A DNA stretch of 64,000 bases from Shewanella corallii (lineage in GTDB: Bacteria; Pseudomonadota; Gammaproteobacteria; Enterobacterales; Shewanellaceae), in NCBI RefSeq assembly GCF_023349125.1, contig NZ_JAKIKT010000009.1:124001-188000 (forward strand), given 5' to 3'. Both the position numbers and the translations under genes were made by a program. Below are positions 25,183 to 34,236 of this stretch, in pieces (within the stretch, counting starts at the first letter, position 1; each line of letters opens with the position of its first letter). The notes beneath the pieces are model-generated. The model was not told the origin of the DNA. It saw only the letters and a program-made list of their open reading frames with translations, and did no database searches.

Positions 25183-27105
25183 ATGATCACCATTACCGAT
25201 GCTGAGCTCATTCGCGGCAGCAAAACTCTGTTATCAGAGACCTCACTCACCATCTACCCAGGCCATAAAATTGGACTGGTTGGCGCCAATGGCACAGGCA
25301 AGTCCTCACTGCTGGCACTGATTCAGGGAGAGGTCACCCTGGATAAAGGTGAGATAAAAGTACCATCCGGCTGGGCGGTTGCTTCTGTAGCTCAGCACAC
25401 ACCAGCACTGGAAAAGTCGGCGTTGGAGTATGTATTGGATGGTGATAAAGAGTTCCGTGAACTGGAAAGCCAACTGGCTAAGGCTGAGCAAAACGATGAC
25501 GGTAACGCCATTGCCACTCTGCACGGCAAACTGGACGCCATTGGCGGGTACAGTATTCGTGCCAGAGCCGGTACTTTGCTGGCAGGCTTGGGTTTCTCAG
25601 AAAAGCAGCAAAGCAATCCGGTCAAGAGCTTCTCCGGCGGCTGGCGTATGCGCCTTAACCTGGCGCAGGCTCTGCTGTGCCGCTCAGACCTACTGCTGCT
25701 CGATGAGCCGACCAACCACCTTGACCTGGATACCATGTACTGGCTGGAAGGCTGGATTAAAGCCTATCAGGGAACCCTGGTACTGATCAGCCACGATCGT
25801 GATTTTATCGATGGCATTGTGGATGAAATCGTTCACCTGGAACATCAGAAGCTGAATTTCTACAAAGGTAACTACTCAGCCTTTGAGCGCATCCGTGCCG
25901 AGCGCATGGCGCAGCAGCAAGTAGCCTTTGAACGTCAGCAACGTGAGCGTGCTCATATGCAGTCCTTCATCGACCGCTTCAAAGCCAAAGCCAGCAAAGC
26001 CAAGCAGGCTCAAAGCCGGGTAAAAGCGCTGGAACGTATGACAGACCTGTTGCCGGCCAAAGCCGACTCTCAGTTCACCATGTCATTCCGTGAACCTGAT
26101 GCGCTGCCTAATCCCCTGGTCAGCATGGAGCAGGTCTCCGTCGGTTACGGCGATAAAGAGGTGCTGAAAAAGGTTCACCTTAATCTGGTTCCCGGTGCCC
26201 GTATCGGGCTGCTGGGTCGTAATGGCGCGGGTAAGTCCACCTTAATCAAACTACTGGCCAGTGAACTCCAGCCAATGACCGGCAAATACGAGACCAATGC
26301 TGGTCTGAACATTGGTTACTTCGCCCAGCATCAGATTGATTATCTGCGTATGGATGACAGCCCACTGCAGCACCTAGTGCGACTGGCACCGGATCACAGA
26401 GAGCAGGAACTGCGTGATTTCCTGGGTAGCTTCGGTTTCCAGGGTGATATGGCACTGCAGCCGGTCAAGCCTTTCTCTGGTGGTGAAAAAGCCCGTCTGG
26501 TGTTGGCATTACTGGTATGGCAAAAGCCCAACCTGCTGCTGCTCGACGAACCGACCAACCACCTAGATCTGGAGATGCGTCACGCCCTCACCATGGCATT
26601 GCAGGGGTTTGAAGGGGCCATGCTGATTGTTTCCCACGATCGTCATTTGCTGCGCCTGTCTTGCGACGACTACTACCTGGTTGATGGCGGAGAAGTCAAA
26701 GCCTTTGGCGGTACTCTCGAGGATTACCATCAGTGGTTGCTGGACGCTGCCAAGGCAGCCAAGGTGGAAGCCGCTGTAGAAAAACCAACGGACAAGCCGG
26801 TGGTTGACAAAAAACTGCAAAAACGGCTGGAAGCAGAGCTCAGACAAAAGCTGTCACCATTGAAAAAACAGCAGGCAAAACTGGAGACCCAGCAGCAAAC
26901 CTGCAGCGACAGACTGGCAGAGCTGGAAGCCATGCTGGCGGACACCAGCCTGTACGACGCAGAAAATAAAGCCAAACTCACAGCAGTATTGAAGGAAAGG
27001 ACCGAGCTGACCAATACCCTGGAAGAGAGTGAAATGGACTGGCTTGAACTGCAGGAAACAATTGATATGATGGAGCAGGAAGCCGCCACTGCCGTGCTGC
27101 AGTAA
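25183..27105 (+). CDS. yheS: ABC-F family ATPase YheS
   Basis: A 640-residue soluble ABC-F ATPase; such proteins act at the ribosome E site. It has two ABC domains: Walker A GANGTGKS (34-41), signature FSGGWRMRL and Walker B LLLLDEPTNHLD, then Walker A GRNGAGKS, FSGGEKARL and LLLLDEPTNHLD again. The linker between domains is charged and the C-terminal end (from about 545) is a coiled coil of Lys, Glu and Gln. No membrane segments. It lies between yheV and the TIGR02444 gene, as in the enteric yhe region. Confidence 0.94.
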   Translation: MITITDAELIRGSKTLLSETSLTIYPGHKIGLVGANGTGKSSLLALIQGEVTLDKGEIKVPSGWAVASVAQHTPALEKSALEYVLDGDKEFRELESQLAKAEQNDDGNAIATLHGKLDAIGGYSIRARAGTLLAGLGFSEKQQSNPVKSFSGGWRMRLNLAQALLCRSDLLLLDEPTNHLDLDTMYWLEGWIKAYQGTLVLISHDRDFIDGIVDEIVHLEHQKLNFYKGNYSAFERIRAERMAQQQVAFERQQRERAHMQSFIDRFKAKASKAKQAQSRVKALERMTDLLPAKADSQFTMSFREPDALPNPLVSMEQVSVGYGDKEVLKKVHLNLVPGARIGLLGRNGAGKSTLIKLLASELQPMTGKYETNAGLNIGYFAQHQIDYLRMDDSPLQHLVRLAPDHREQELRDFLGSFGFQGDMALQPVKPFSGGEKARLVLALLVWQKPNLLLLDEPTNHLDLEMRHALTMALQGFEGAMLIVSHDRHLLRLSCDDYYLVDGGEVKAFGGTLEDYHQWLLDAAKAAKVEAAVEKPTDKPVVDKKLQKRLEAELRQKLSPLKKQQAKLETQQQTCSDRLAELEAMLADTSLYDAENKAKLTAVLKERTELTNTLEESEMDWLELQETIDMMEQEAATAVLQ

Positions 27106-27111
27106 TCGGCA

Positions 27112-27139
27112 GGCGTGAACTCAAAGGAGTGTTCACGCC
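27112..27139 (+). promoter_or_regulatory. Hairpin with Shine-Dalgarno-like loop between yheS and the next gene
   Basis: A 9-bp perfect stem (ggcgtgaac/gttcacgcc) has a 10-nt loop containing AAAGGAG. No T-run follows, so it is not a typical terminator. The real start with GGGAG lies 36 nt further on. Confidence 0.4.
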
Positions 27140-27175
27140 ATCTGCTTAAATCAAGCAAGCCTGTTGGGAGCATCA

Positions 27176-27622
27176 ATGACGACTTTTGAACAACGCCTGT
27201 GGCAACTCTGTGACCTGCACTACGCCAAGCACAAAGATCTCTGCCTACAGCTGCAAAATCAGCATGGCGTCAACGTCAATCTCCTGCTGCTTGCCTGGTA
27301 TCTGGATGGCAGGCAGCAAGGACTATCCGGTGAACAGTGGCAACAGATACTGCAACATCTGACCGAGTGGGAAAGTAAGCTGCTACAGCCCTACCGCCGT
27401 CTCAGGCAGTTGGGAAAAGAGCAATTGCCTCAGGCCGAATATCGCAAGATGCTGGATGTTGAGCTATCCCTCGAACGTAATGGCCAAAAGCTTGTACAGA
27501 AATGGCTGGGGCAACAGTCCATCCAACCTCACAGCCATAACCTGAGTCATTATCTGGCCCTTTACGACCTGGATATCAGCGCCGTTGCAGCCTTTGGCGA
27601 TCAAACTGAAGCTGTTGCCTGA
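27176..27622 (+). CDS. TIGR02444-family protein (DUF2390)
   Basis: A 148-residue cytoplasmic protein of a small gammaproteobacterial family often found beside yheS. It opens MTTFEQRLWQLCDLHYAKHKD and contains NLLLLAWYLDGRQ. No catalytic motif is apparent and the function is unknown. The ATG at 27176 has GGGAG 5 nt upstream; the TTG at 27164 is not used. An intrinsic terminator lies 36 nt after the stop. Confidence 0.75.
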   Translation: MTTFEQRLWQLCDLHYAKHKDLCLQLQNQHGVNVNLLLLAWYLDGRQQGLSGEQWQQILQHLTEWESKLLQPYRRLRQLGKEQLPQAEYRKMLDVELSLERNGQKLVQKWLGQQSIQPHSHNLSHYLALYDLDISAVAAFGDQTEAVA

Positions 27623-27657
27623 CACTGTGATTCAACTGACTGAGCTTCACACTCCCT

Positions 27658-27685
27658 CGCCCGCTCAAGCGGGCGATTTTGTTTT
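27658..27685 (+). terminator. Intrinsic terminator after the TIGR02444 gene
   Basis: cgcccgc (27658-27664) and gcgggcg (27669-27675) form a 7-bp stem with a 4-nt loop, followed by ATTTTGTTTT. It overlaps the last codons of the convergent GMC gene. Confidence 0.8.
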
Positions 27686-29269
27686 CAGCAGTTCACCGGC
27701 CAGCCGGGTAGCATTGCGGGCAGTCATACCATAGATGGTCAATTGCGGATTGGCTCCCAGACTGGATGGGAACACAGAACCATCCATCACAGATAAATTC
27801 TCCAGATAATGGCTGCGACCATGACTGTCGACCATGGCTAATTGTCTGTCTTCACCCAGAGGGCAGCCGCCCATCACATGCGCCGAAGCGACAACTGTTT
27901 TCAGCGGTGCCAGAGACATATCTGCAATCGCTTGCCGGGTCTGCTTCCAGCTGCCCATCATCGCCATTCCCTCGGAAATAGGGAGGACTTTTTGAGCACC
28001 TGCGGCAAACTGCAACTCAGCCATCGACGCAAACGCATCCCTCGCGGTTTCCCAGAAAGTATCGGTCAATGGATAGTCCAGCGAAAAGCTGCCGTCAGCC
28101 TTTACCGACAACCTGCCCCCTTCCAATTTGGGGTGGAATCCATCTCTGACCAGGGCAATAGTCACCTGCAGTTGATTAAATTGCTCCATCAACTCAGCGT
28201 GAGAGCGACCATAGCCTATGGTCTTGGATGCCAGCAGCACAGGATGCAAAGGAGGAACCTCCAACTTGTATCCCGGCTTACCGGCCGCGCCGTCCCGCCA
28301 GACAAACTCATCGGAATAGATGGATTGAGGTGCGCCGCTGTGGGCACTGATAGTTTCGTCGAACAAGGCTCCACTAAGCAGGGTTGGATGTAAGAAGGTC
28401 CTTTTGCCCAGCAGTTCGTAGGGATCTATCACTCCTGAGCGCATCATCAGTGTCGGAGTGTGAATCGCACCTCCGGCGAGAATATAGTGACGCCCCTTCA
28501 GCATCACGCTGGCTCCGGTTGGCTTAAGCTGCTCATTGAGCGCCTGAGCCCTTATACCGAACACCCTATCCTTATGATGCTCTATCTGAACCGCCTTTAC
28601 CCGGCTGAGCAGAGTGCCGCCTCTGGTCATCATGGCAGGTAAGGTGGTCACCAACATGGATTGTTTGGCGTTAACCGGGCACCCCATACCGCAATATCCG
28701 GTATTCCAGCAGGCAGCTACGTTGCGTTTGATAACAGTGTATTCCCAGCCAAGCTGCTCACAGCCCTGTTTTAATTTGTCGTTATTGGCATTGGGCGACA
28801 GGGCCCACTCGCGAATGGAGAGTTTGTTCTCCATTGCCTCAAACCAGGGATCCAACTCATTTCGGGACAAACCACTGACAGACTTTTCTGCAGCCCAGAA
28901 CTCCAGTGTCGGTTCGGGAGTCCGAATAGAGGTGGTCCAGTTAATCGTCGTCGACCCACCAACCGCCCGCCCCTGAAATATACCTATGGCCTTGTCGCTG
29001 GTTTTCATTGACGCGGCCTGTTGGTAAAGGTTGGGATAGGCAGTACGCTCTTCCATGTCAAAATCACTGGAGGACTTCAACGGCCCGGCCTCAACCACAA
29101 TCACCTTGAGTCCAGCTTCAGACAGAATATCCGCAGCTGTCCCGCCACCGGCACCACTGCCAATGATCACCACATCGGCCTCAAGCTGAACATCCTCAGT
29201 CATAGTGCTGCCATCCAGATGGTGCCAACCTGCAGCCAGACCTTCAGCAATGGGATCGTTTATCGGCAT
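27665..29269 (-). CDS. GMC-family FAD oxidoreductase
   Basis: A 534-residue flavoprotein of the glucose-methanol-choline family. The FAD-binding GSGAGGGTAADILSEAG lies near residue 37, GGSTTINW near 100, and the C-terminal active site has SAHVMGGCPLG (His) and ANPQLTIYGMTARNA (Asn). Such enzymes oxidise alcohols or related compounds. There is no signal peptide, but the gene upstream encodes a small Tat-type protein as in three-subunit membrane dehydrogenases, so the large subunit may be exported in complex. A cytochrome c subunit, usual in that architecture, is not in this operon. Confidence 0.88.
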   Translation of the reverse strand: MPINDPIAEGLAAGWHHLDGSTMTEDVQLEADVVIIGSGAGGGTAADILSEAGLKVIVVEAGPLKSSSDFDMEERTAYPNLYQQAASMKTSDKAIGIFQGRAVGGSTTINWTTSIRTPEPTLEFWAAEKSVSGLSRNELDPWFEAMENKLSIREWALSPNANNDKLKQGCEQLGWEYTVIKRNVAACWNTGYCGMGCPVNAKQSMLVTTLPAMMTRGGTLLSRVKAVQIEHHKDRVFGIRAQALNEQLKPTGASVMLKGRHYILAGGAIHTPTLMMRSGVIDPYELLGKRTFLHPTLLSGALFDETISAHSGAPQSIYSDEFVWRDGAAGKPGYKLEVPPLHPVLLASKTIGYGRSHAELMEQFNQLQVTIALVRDGFHPKLEGGRLSVKADGSFSLDYPLTDTFWETARDAFASMAELQFAAGAQKVLPISEGMAMMGSWKQTRQAIADMSLAPLKTVVASAHVMGGCPLGEDRQLAMVDSHGRSHYLENLSVMDGSVFPSSLGANPQLTIYGMTARNATRLAGELLKTKSPA

Positions 29270-29283
29270 CTGTGTTCCTTCAC

Positions 29284-29778
29284 TTATATTTTGGGTTTGG
29301 AGTAATGCAGAGTGCCCCAGTGTTCCGGGCAGGAGTAGTAGCTGGCCATAATCAGTTCTCGAAGACCGTAATAAGCCTGTTGCTGCATCTCAAGGAAACC
29401 ATCACGCCAGCTTTCCAGCATCACCACCAACTGCTCAGGCGAGCGCAACAGCAGTGGCGTCATACTGCCTGTCAGCACCAGCACACCAAGGCGATTTTCC
29501 AAGCCATCAAGCAGAAGCTCAAGTTCATCACGTTGCGACTGGGGCAACACTGTGAGCGTTTGGCTTATTGCATCCAGCGTGCGGTTTATTGCGGCCTCTC
29601 TGGGACTGGACATCCTGGGCAGGGCGCCATCCAGCAAAACAGGCACCAACACGGCAAAAAGGGCTCTGTGACTATCCTCCGCGTCAACGGGCTCCAGCTC
29701 GGGTCGGTACAAACTGACACCGAGAGCCAGGGCCGCCGTCGTGGCAAATGCTCCGGTGATAAAGTGTCTTCTTTTCAT
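29284..29778 (-). CDS. Tat-leader small subunit of the GMC dehydrogenase
   Basis: A 164-residue protein starting MKRRHFITGAF, a twin-arginine signal. The rest is helical and matches the small (subunit 3 type) component of gluconate 2-dehydrogenase-like complexes; segments EAAINRTLDAISQTLT and EMQQQAYYGLRELIMASYYS are visible. It is 14 nt upstream of the GMC gene. In such complexes the Tat leader of the small subunit exports the folded large subunit. Confidence 0.78.
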   Translation of the reverse strand: MKRRHFITGAFATTAALALGVSLYRPELEPVDAEDSHRALFAVLVPVLLDGALPRMSSPREAAINRTLDAISQTLTVLPQSQRDELELLLDGLENRLGVLVLTGSMTPLLLRSPEQLVVMLESWRDGFLEMQQQAYYGLRELIMASYYSCPEHWGTLHYSKPKI

Positions 29779-29932
29779 CGCCTCATCCTTTGGCTACAAA
29801 GAGTTAATTAAACATACGTTTTAAATTCCGGCAAGCGCGCAATAAACAAGCAGAGGGGATCCGACCACACCAGCAGACAATCAGGTATAGTGTTGGCACC
29901 CAGAATAAATAAAGAAAACAATCGCCATCCCT

Positions 29933-30904
29933 ATGACTCCAGACAAGTTCTCTCCTCCCTGGTGGGCACGCAGCCCACATATTCAAACTATCCTGCCGGT
30001 ACTGACCAAGGAGCAATCCCCCAAAGTCACCCGCGAAAGACTGGAGCTGGCAGATGGGGACTTCATAGATCTGGACTGGTGTGGACAGGCCAGCAATGGG
30101 AAACCTGTACTGGTGTTGATACACGGATTGGAAGGCAGTTCAGAGTCCCACTATGCCAGACGGATGCTTAACCAGTGCCATCTTAAGGGACTGACCGCCG
30201 TGGTCCACCACCACAGAAGTTGCTCAGGCCTGCCCAATCGTTTAGCCCGCAGCTACCACAGTGGCGACACTGAGGACTTAGGGCATACACTGACGCAGAT
30301 CCGTACGCGACTGCCTGACTCCCCCATCTGGGCCTGTGGCTACAGCCTGGGAGGCAATATCGTGACCAAATACCTGGGAGAAACAGGCAGTGACAGCCTG
30401 ATAGACCGCGCCGTTGTGGTTTCCGCGCCCTTACAGCTGGGCGCCTGTGCCGAGCGACTTAAAGCGGGCTTCTCCCGGGTTTACCAGAATTACCTTATCC
30501 GCCAGCTGCAGGCGAAAACCCTCGAAAAGGTGAACCATCCACAGCTGGGCAAGCAGATGCCGCTGGACGAGAGCAAAGTCAGGGAGCTAACGACCTTTCA
30601 TCAATTTGATGACGCAGTCACAGCGCCCTTGCATGGATTCAAGGGTGTGCAGGATTATTATCAGCGGGCAAGTGGGATGCCTTTTCTCGCCAAGATCCAG
30701 GTGCCTACTCTGGTCCTCCACGCCGGTGATGACCCCTTTATGACCTCGGATGTCATCCCTCCCCCTAACGGTCTTGCACCAAATGTCGAGTATGAATTGC
30801 AACCACTTGGTGGTCATGTTGGCTTTATCAATGGTGGTCTTCCCTGGCGCCCGAGGTATTATCTGGAGCCAAGAATTCTGTACTTCCTGACCGGAGAATC
30901 CTGA
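29933..30904 (+). CDS. yheT: YheT-family alpha/beta hydrolase
   Basis: A 323-residue cytoplasmic hydrolase of the YheT (ABHD1/3-like) group. It has LIHGLEGS, the nucleophile motif CGYSLGGN, and HAGDDPFM (Asp) with LGGHVGFI (His), completing a Ser-Asp-His triad. The substrate is unknown. Its tga stop overlaps the yheU start (ATGA), and yheU and prkB follow, the same order as in E. coli. Confidence 0.92.
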   Translation: MTPDKFSPPWWARSPHIQTILPVLTKEQSPKVTRERLELADGDFIDLDWCGQASNGKPVLVLIHGLEGSSESHYARRMLNQCHLKGLTAVVHHHRSCSGLPNRLARSYHSGDTEDLGHTLTQIRTRLPDSPIWACGYSLGGNIVTKYLGETGSDSLIDRAVVVSAPLQLGACAERLKAGFSRVYQNYLIRQLQAKTLEKVNHPQLGKQMPLDESKVRELTTFHQFDDAVTAPLHGFKGVQDYYQRASGMPFLAKIQVPTLVLHAGDDPFMTSDVIPPPNGLAPNVEYELQPLGGHVGFINGGLPWRPRYYLEPRILYFLTGES

Positions 30905-31149
30905 TGCTTATTCCCTACAACTCGCTGCTGGAGTTGCCCGAGGAAACCCTGAACAACCTGATCCGCGAATACCTGTTCACTCAGGTGGAAGACGGTGGCT
31001 TTGACACCCTGTCCGGCGACTCCCTGAAACATGCCATAAGCCGCTGCAGGGATGCTCTGAAACGGGGTGAGTTGGTAGTGGAGTATGGTGAAGAAGATGA
31101 GTCTATCGCTATTCGCAACCGCGATCAGATCATCGGCACTCAAAATTGA
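30904..31149 (+). CDS. yheU: YheU-family protein
   Basis: An 81-residue small acidic protein, slightly longer than the E. coli relative (72). It contains IPYNSLLELPEETLNNLIREY and LKRGELVVEYGEEDESI. The function is unknown. It overlaps yheT by 1 nt and precedes prkB by 61 nt. Confidence 0.9.
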   Translation: MLIPYNSLLELPEETLNNLIREYLFTQVEDGGFDTLSGDSLKHAISRCRDALKRGELVVEYGEEDESIAIRNRDQIIGTQN

Positions 31150-31210
31150 CCTTTACGGCAAGGCTGCCGTATAACAAGGCATAACTCAAAAGTAAAAGCA
31201 GGCAATTGGA

Positions 31211-32098
31211 ATGTCAGCGAAACACCCTATTATTGCCGTAACAGGCTCTTCGGGCGCAGGAACAACCACGACTACAACGGCATTCAGCCACATCTTCAGA
31301 CAGCTGGGGATCAACGCTGCGTTTGTGGAAGGCGACAGTTTTCATCACTACACCCGGGCAGAAATGGAAGTCATGATCCGTAAAGCCCAGGCTGAGAATC
31401 GTCATATCAGTTACTTTGGCCCTGAAGCCAATGATTTTGCCCGACTGGAGCAGTGCTTCAGCGACTATAGCACCACAGGTAATGGTGAGACACGTTCCTA
31501 CCTGCACACCTTTGATGAAGCCGTACCCTACAACCAAATGCCCGGCACTTTCACTCAATGGAAGCCGTTGCCGGAAAGCACTGACATGCTCTATTACGAG
31601 GGCCTGCATGGCGGCGTAGTGACCGATGATGCGGATGTCGCCCAGCATGTGGACCTGCTTATTGGCATGGTGCCCATAGTCAATCTGGAGTGGATCCAGA
31701 AAATTGTGCGGGACACCAAAGAGCGGGGACATACCCGTGAAAAAGTGATGGGCTCGATTGTGCGTAGTATGGATGATTACATCAACCATATGACGCCTCA
31801 GTTTTCCCGTACCCATATCAACTTCCAGCGTGTACCTACGGTTGACACCTCAAACCCATTCAGCGCCAAAGGCATTCCCAGCCTGGATGAGAGCTTTGTG
31901 GTTATCCGCTTTCGCGGCATAGAGAATGTGGACTTTCCCTACTACCTGAGCATGATTGATGGCGCCTTTATGTCCCGAATCAATACCATGGTTGTGCCCG
32001 GAGGGAAGATGCCTCTGGCAATGGAACTGATCCTGACTCCACTGATAAGAGATCTGATGGAAAAGCGTCGCCAGTTGCTCAGCCCGGAAAATGAGTAA
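31211..32098 (+). CDS. prkB: Phosphoribulokinase-like protein PrkB
   Basis: A 295-residue P-loop kinase close in sequence to E. coli PrkB. The Walker A region is TGSSGAGTTTTTTAF, and EGDSFHHYTRAEM, HISYFGPEANDF and RVPTVDTSNPF are conserved. The true substrate in non-autotrophs is not established. ATG at 31211 with a weak upstream purine stretch. A bidirectional terminator lies 195 nt after the stop. Confidence 0.93.
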   Translation: MSAKHPIIAVTGSSGAGTTTTTTAFSHIFRQLGINAAFVEGDSFHHYTRAEMEVMIRKAQAENRHISYFGPEANDFARLEQCFSDYSTTGNGETRSYLHTFDEAVPYNQMPGTFTQWKPLPESTDMLYYEGLHGGVVTDDADVAQHVDLLIGMVPIVNLEWIQKIVRDTKERGHTREKVMGSIVRSMDDYINHMTPQFSRTHINFQRVPTVDTSNPFSAKGIPSLDESFVVIRFRGIENVDFPYYLSMIDGAFMSRINTMVVPGGKMPLAMELILTPLIRDLMEKRRQLLSPENE

Positions 32099-32292
32099 TC
32101 CCTTAAGATTGGTTTAAGCAGACTGTTTTATGCTTCAACACGTCGGGATTTCAGGCGAAAGACTGATGGTTGACCTGCTCTAGGGGATGAATTCCCCCAT
32201 CTTGATCTGTTCGTTCCCTTGAGTAAGTCAACAGTCCCGATATACCAATTCACCCTGTGGATTGGATCTGGTTTCTTCACTCACAGAAACGC

Positions 32293-32320
32293 AAAAATGC
32301 GCTCAAGCAGCGCATTTTTT
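32293..32320. terminator. Bidirectional intrinsic terminator between prkB and the Sel1 gene
   Basis: A stem (aaaaatgcgct/agcgcattttt, 11 bp) with a 5-nt loop has A- and T-runs on both sides, so it can serve prkB (+) and the convergent Sel1 gene (-). Confidence 0.88.
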
Positions 32321-32339
32321 ATGTCTTGAGCCAATCCAG

Positions 32340-33113
32340 TTACAGCAGTGGGATCACTTCGCGATAGGCCCGCTTTTGCAGGTAAATCTGCAGTCTTTGC
32401 TGGAACTCACTGATATCCGCCACTTCGGGACGTTGTCTCAGGGCATCAATCGCCTTTTGTTGAGTCGACACAGCAGCGGCAAAATCCCCCGTTTCAGCAT
32501 AGGCTGCCGCCAGGTTATCCAGAATAGATGGGTCCTGCTCGTCATGTTTCAGCAGCTCCAGCGACAGTTCAACGGCTCTGGTACCATCACGGTACTCTCC
32601 CTCTGGGCAGGTAGCCAAAATCCACGCGACATTGCCAAGTGAAACCTGATCGCCCGCACTGTTAAAGTGTTCAACAGCCTGACCGCAATTTCGCTGAATA
32701 CCATCTCCTCCAGCGCCGAAAATCAATCCAAGACGGAAATAGGCATAAGGTTGGCCGGTTTGCGCCAACTCCTGATACCAATGTACAGATTGCTCCAGAT
32801 CTCTGGGGACGACTTTACCGTCATAGTAGAGATCGGCCAGTGTCTGAATCGCTTTGACATGCTGATTACTGGCCGCACGCTGCAACCACTCCAGGCCCAC
32901 TTCAGCCTGCTGGTCAACATAACGACCAGACAGATACATCAACCCCAGCAGGTATTCGGCTTCTGCATCACCACTTTGAGCGTTCAACTCAATAAAGGCG
33001 ACCTTGGTTGCCACTTTCTCTGCGTCAGGCTGAGGAACACTGAATGCCCAGGCGCCCTGACTGACTGACAACAGTGCAGTTACTGCGACTGCGAATGTCC
33101 ACCGCTTTGTCAT
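32340..33113 (-). CDS. Secreted Sel1/TPR-repeat protein
   Basis: A 257-residue protein with a signal peptide (MTKRWTFAVAVTALLSVSQGAWA) and Sel1-like repeats: AEAEYLLGLMYLSGRYVD, KAIQTLADLYYDGKVVPRD, and AYFRLGLIFGAGGDGIQRN, followed by TPR-like SILDNLAAAYAETGDFAAAV. Such proteins are periplasmic or secreted scaffolds. The specific partner is unknown. It is divergent from crp. Confidence 0.85.
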   Translation of the reverse strand: MTKRWTFAVAVTALLSVSQGAWAFSVPQPDAEKVATKVAFIELNAQSGDAEAEYLLGLMYLSGRYVDQQAEVGLEWLQRAASNQHVKAIQTLADLYYDGKVVPRDLEQSVHWYQELAQTGQPYAYFRLGLIFGAGGDGIQRNCGQAVEHFNSAGDQVSLGNVAWILATCPEGEYRDGTRAVELSLELLKHDEQDPSILDNLAAAYAETGDFAAAVSTQQKAIDALRQRPEVADISEFQQRLQIYLQKRAYREVIPLL

Positions 33114-33491
33114 GTCATTAACCTCTGTTATTGATTTGTCATCGCTTTATTGCTCAGCTACAAGTTAGCCAGAAAACTGCACACAAGTCGACCTCTCCTG
33201 ACATTGCGTTAAGCCTCTGTCCAGATAACTACGTCATAATGTCCAAATAAAGGTTAAGATGTGATGTAACCTACAGAGTTCAACGAATCCTGAAGAGTTA
33301 ACGGTCTGCTGAGTTGACTAATATCACTAAAGTAGCAGAATACCGCGAATGTCAAAACCAAGCTTGACAAGCGCATTGCCCCTAGAAATACGCATAGTAA
33401 GACGCCAGTCAAGGAATTAAGGGTTTAATTGACGTAAAATGCTTGTTTAGAATATTCTAACTTTCGTTTTTATCAGTAGAGGAACATAGGC
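33114..33491. promoter_or_regulatory. Divergent regulatory region between the Sel1 gene and crp
   Basis: A 378-nt spacer. A perfect palindrome TTAGAATATTCTAA lies at 33447-33460, and a weak Crp-like half site (TGTGA-6-CTACA, 33260-33275) may serve autoregulation. Possible -35 boxes are TTGACA (33363-33368 region) and TTGACG (33429-33434), neither with a perfect -10. No gene is visible. Confidence 0.4.
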
Positions 33492-34127
33492 ATGGCTCTG
33501 ATTGGTAAACCAAAACCTGATCCAACTCTGGAATGGTTTTTATCACACTGTCACATTCACAAGTATCCAGCCAAGAGCACACTGATCCATGCTGGTGAAG
33601 ACTCTGACACTCTGTACTACATAGTTAAGGGTTCTGTAGCCGTTTTGATCAAGGATGAAGAAGGCAAGGAGATGATCCTGTCTTATTTGAATCAGGGTGA
33701 CTTCATCGGTGAATTGGGTCTGTTTGAAGAGCAGGCTGAACGTACTGCCTGGGTTCGCGCCAAGCAGGCATGTGAAATTGCAGAAATTTCATATAAAAAG
33801 TTTAAGCAGTTGATCCAGGTAAACCCTGAGATCCTGATGAAGCTGGCTTCTCAGATGGCTTACCGTCTGCAAAGCACCAGCCAGAAAGTGGGTAACCTGG
33901 CGTTCCTGGACGTTGCCGGTCGCATCGCTCAGACTCTGCTGCACCTGGCCAAACAGCCAGATGCAATGACCCATCCAGATGGTATGCAGATCAAGATTAC
34001 CCGTCAGGAAATTGGCCAGATCGTAGGTTGTTCCCGCGAAACTGTAGGCCGTATCCTGAAGATGCTGGAAGAGCAAAACCTGATCCAGGCTCACGGTAAG
34101 ACTATCGTAGTTTACGGCACCCGCTGA
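33492..34127 (+). CDS. crp: cAMP receptor protein (Crp)
   Basis: A 211-residue transcription factor nearly identical to E. coli Crp (210). The cyclic-nucleotide domain shows LYYIVKGSVAVLIKDEEGKE and IGELGLFEE with R and S ligands for cAMP, and the helix-turn-helix is ITRQEIGQIVGCSRETVGRI. In Shewanella, Crp also controls anaerobic respiration genes. The gene uses strongly preferred codons, and an intrinsic terminator follows after about 50 nt. Its probable targets in this window include codBA. Confidence 0.98.
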   Translation: MALIGKPKPDPTLEWFLSHCHIHKYPAKSTLIHAGEDSDTLYYIVKGSVAVLIKDEEGKEMILSYLNQGDFIGELGLFEEQAERTAWVRAKQACEIAEISYKKFKQLIQVNPEILMKLASQMAYRLQSTSQKVGNLAFLDVAGRIAQTLLHLAKQPDAMTHPDGMQIKITRQEIGQIVGCSRETVGRILKMLEEQNLIQAHGKTIVVYGTR

Positions 34128-34177
34128 TCTCCCCCCTCCCTAAGTTAGGGTTCAGTTTGGTTTAAGCCTGAAACATT

Positions 34178-34213
34178 AAAGTGGCGCAGAATAAATTCTG
34201 GGCCACTTTTTCT
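34178..34213 (+). terminator. Intrinsic terminator after crp
   Basis: aaagtggc and gccacttt form an outer stem around a bulged inner helix (agaa/ttct), followed by TTTTTCTTTT. Confidence 0.8.
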
Positions 34214-34236
34214 TTTGGGTAATCAGGGGAGCTTTT

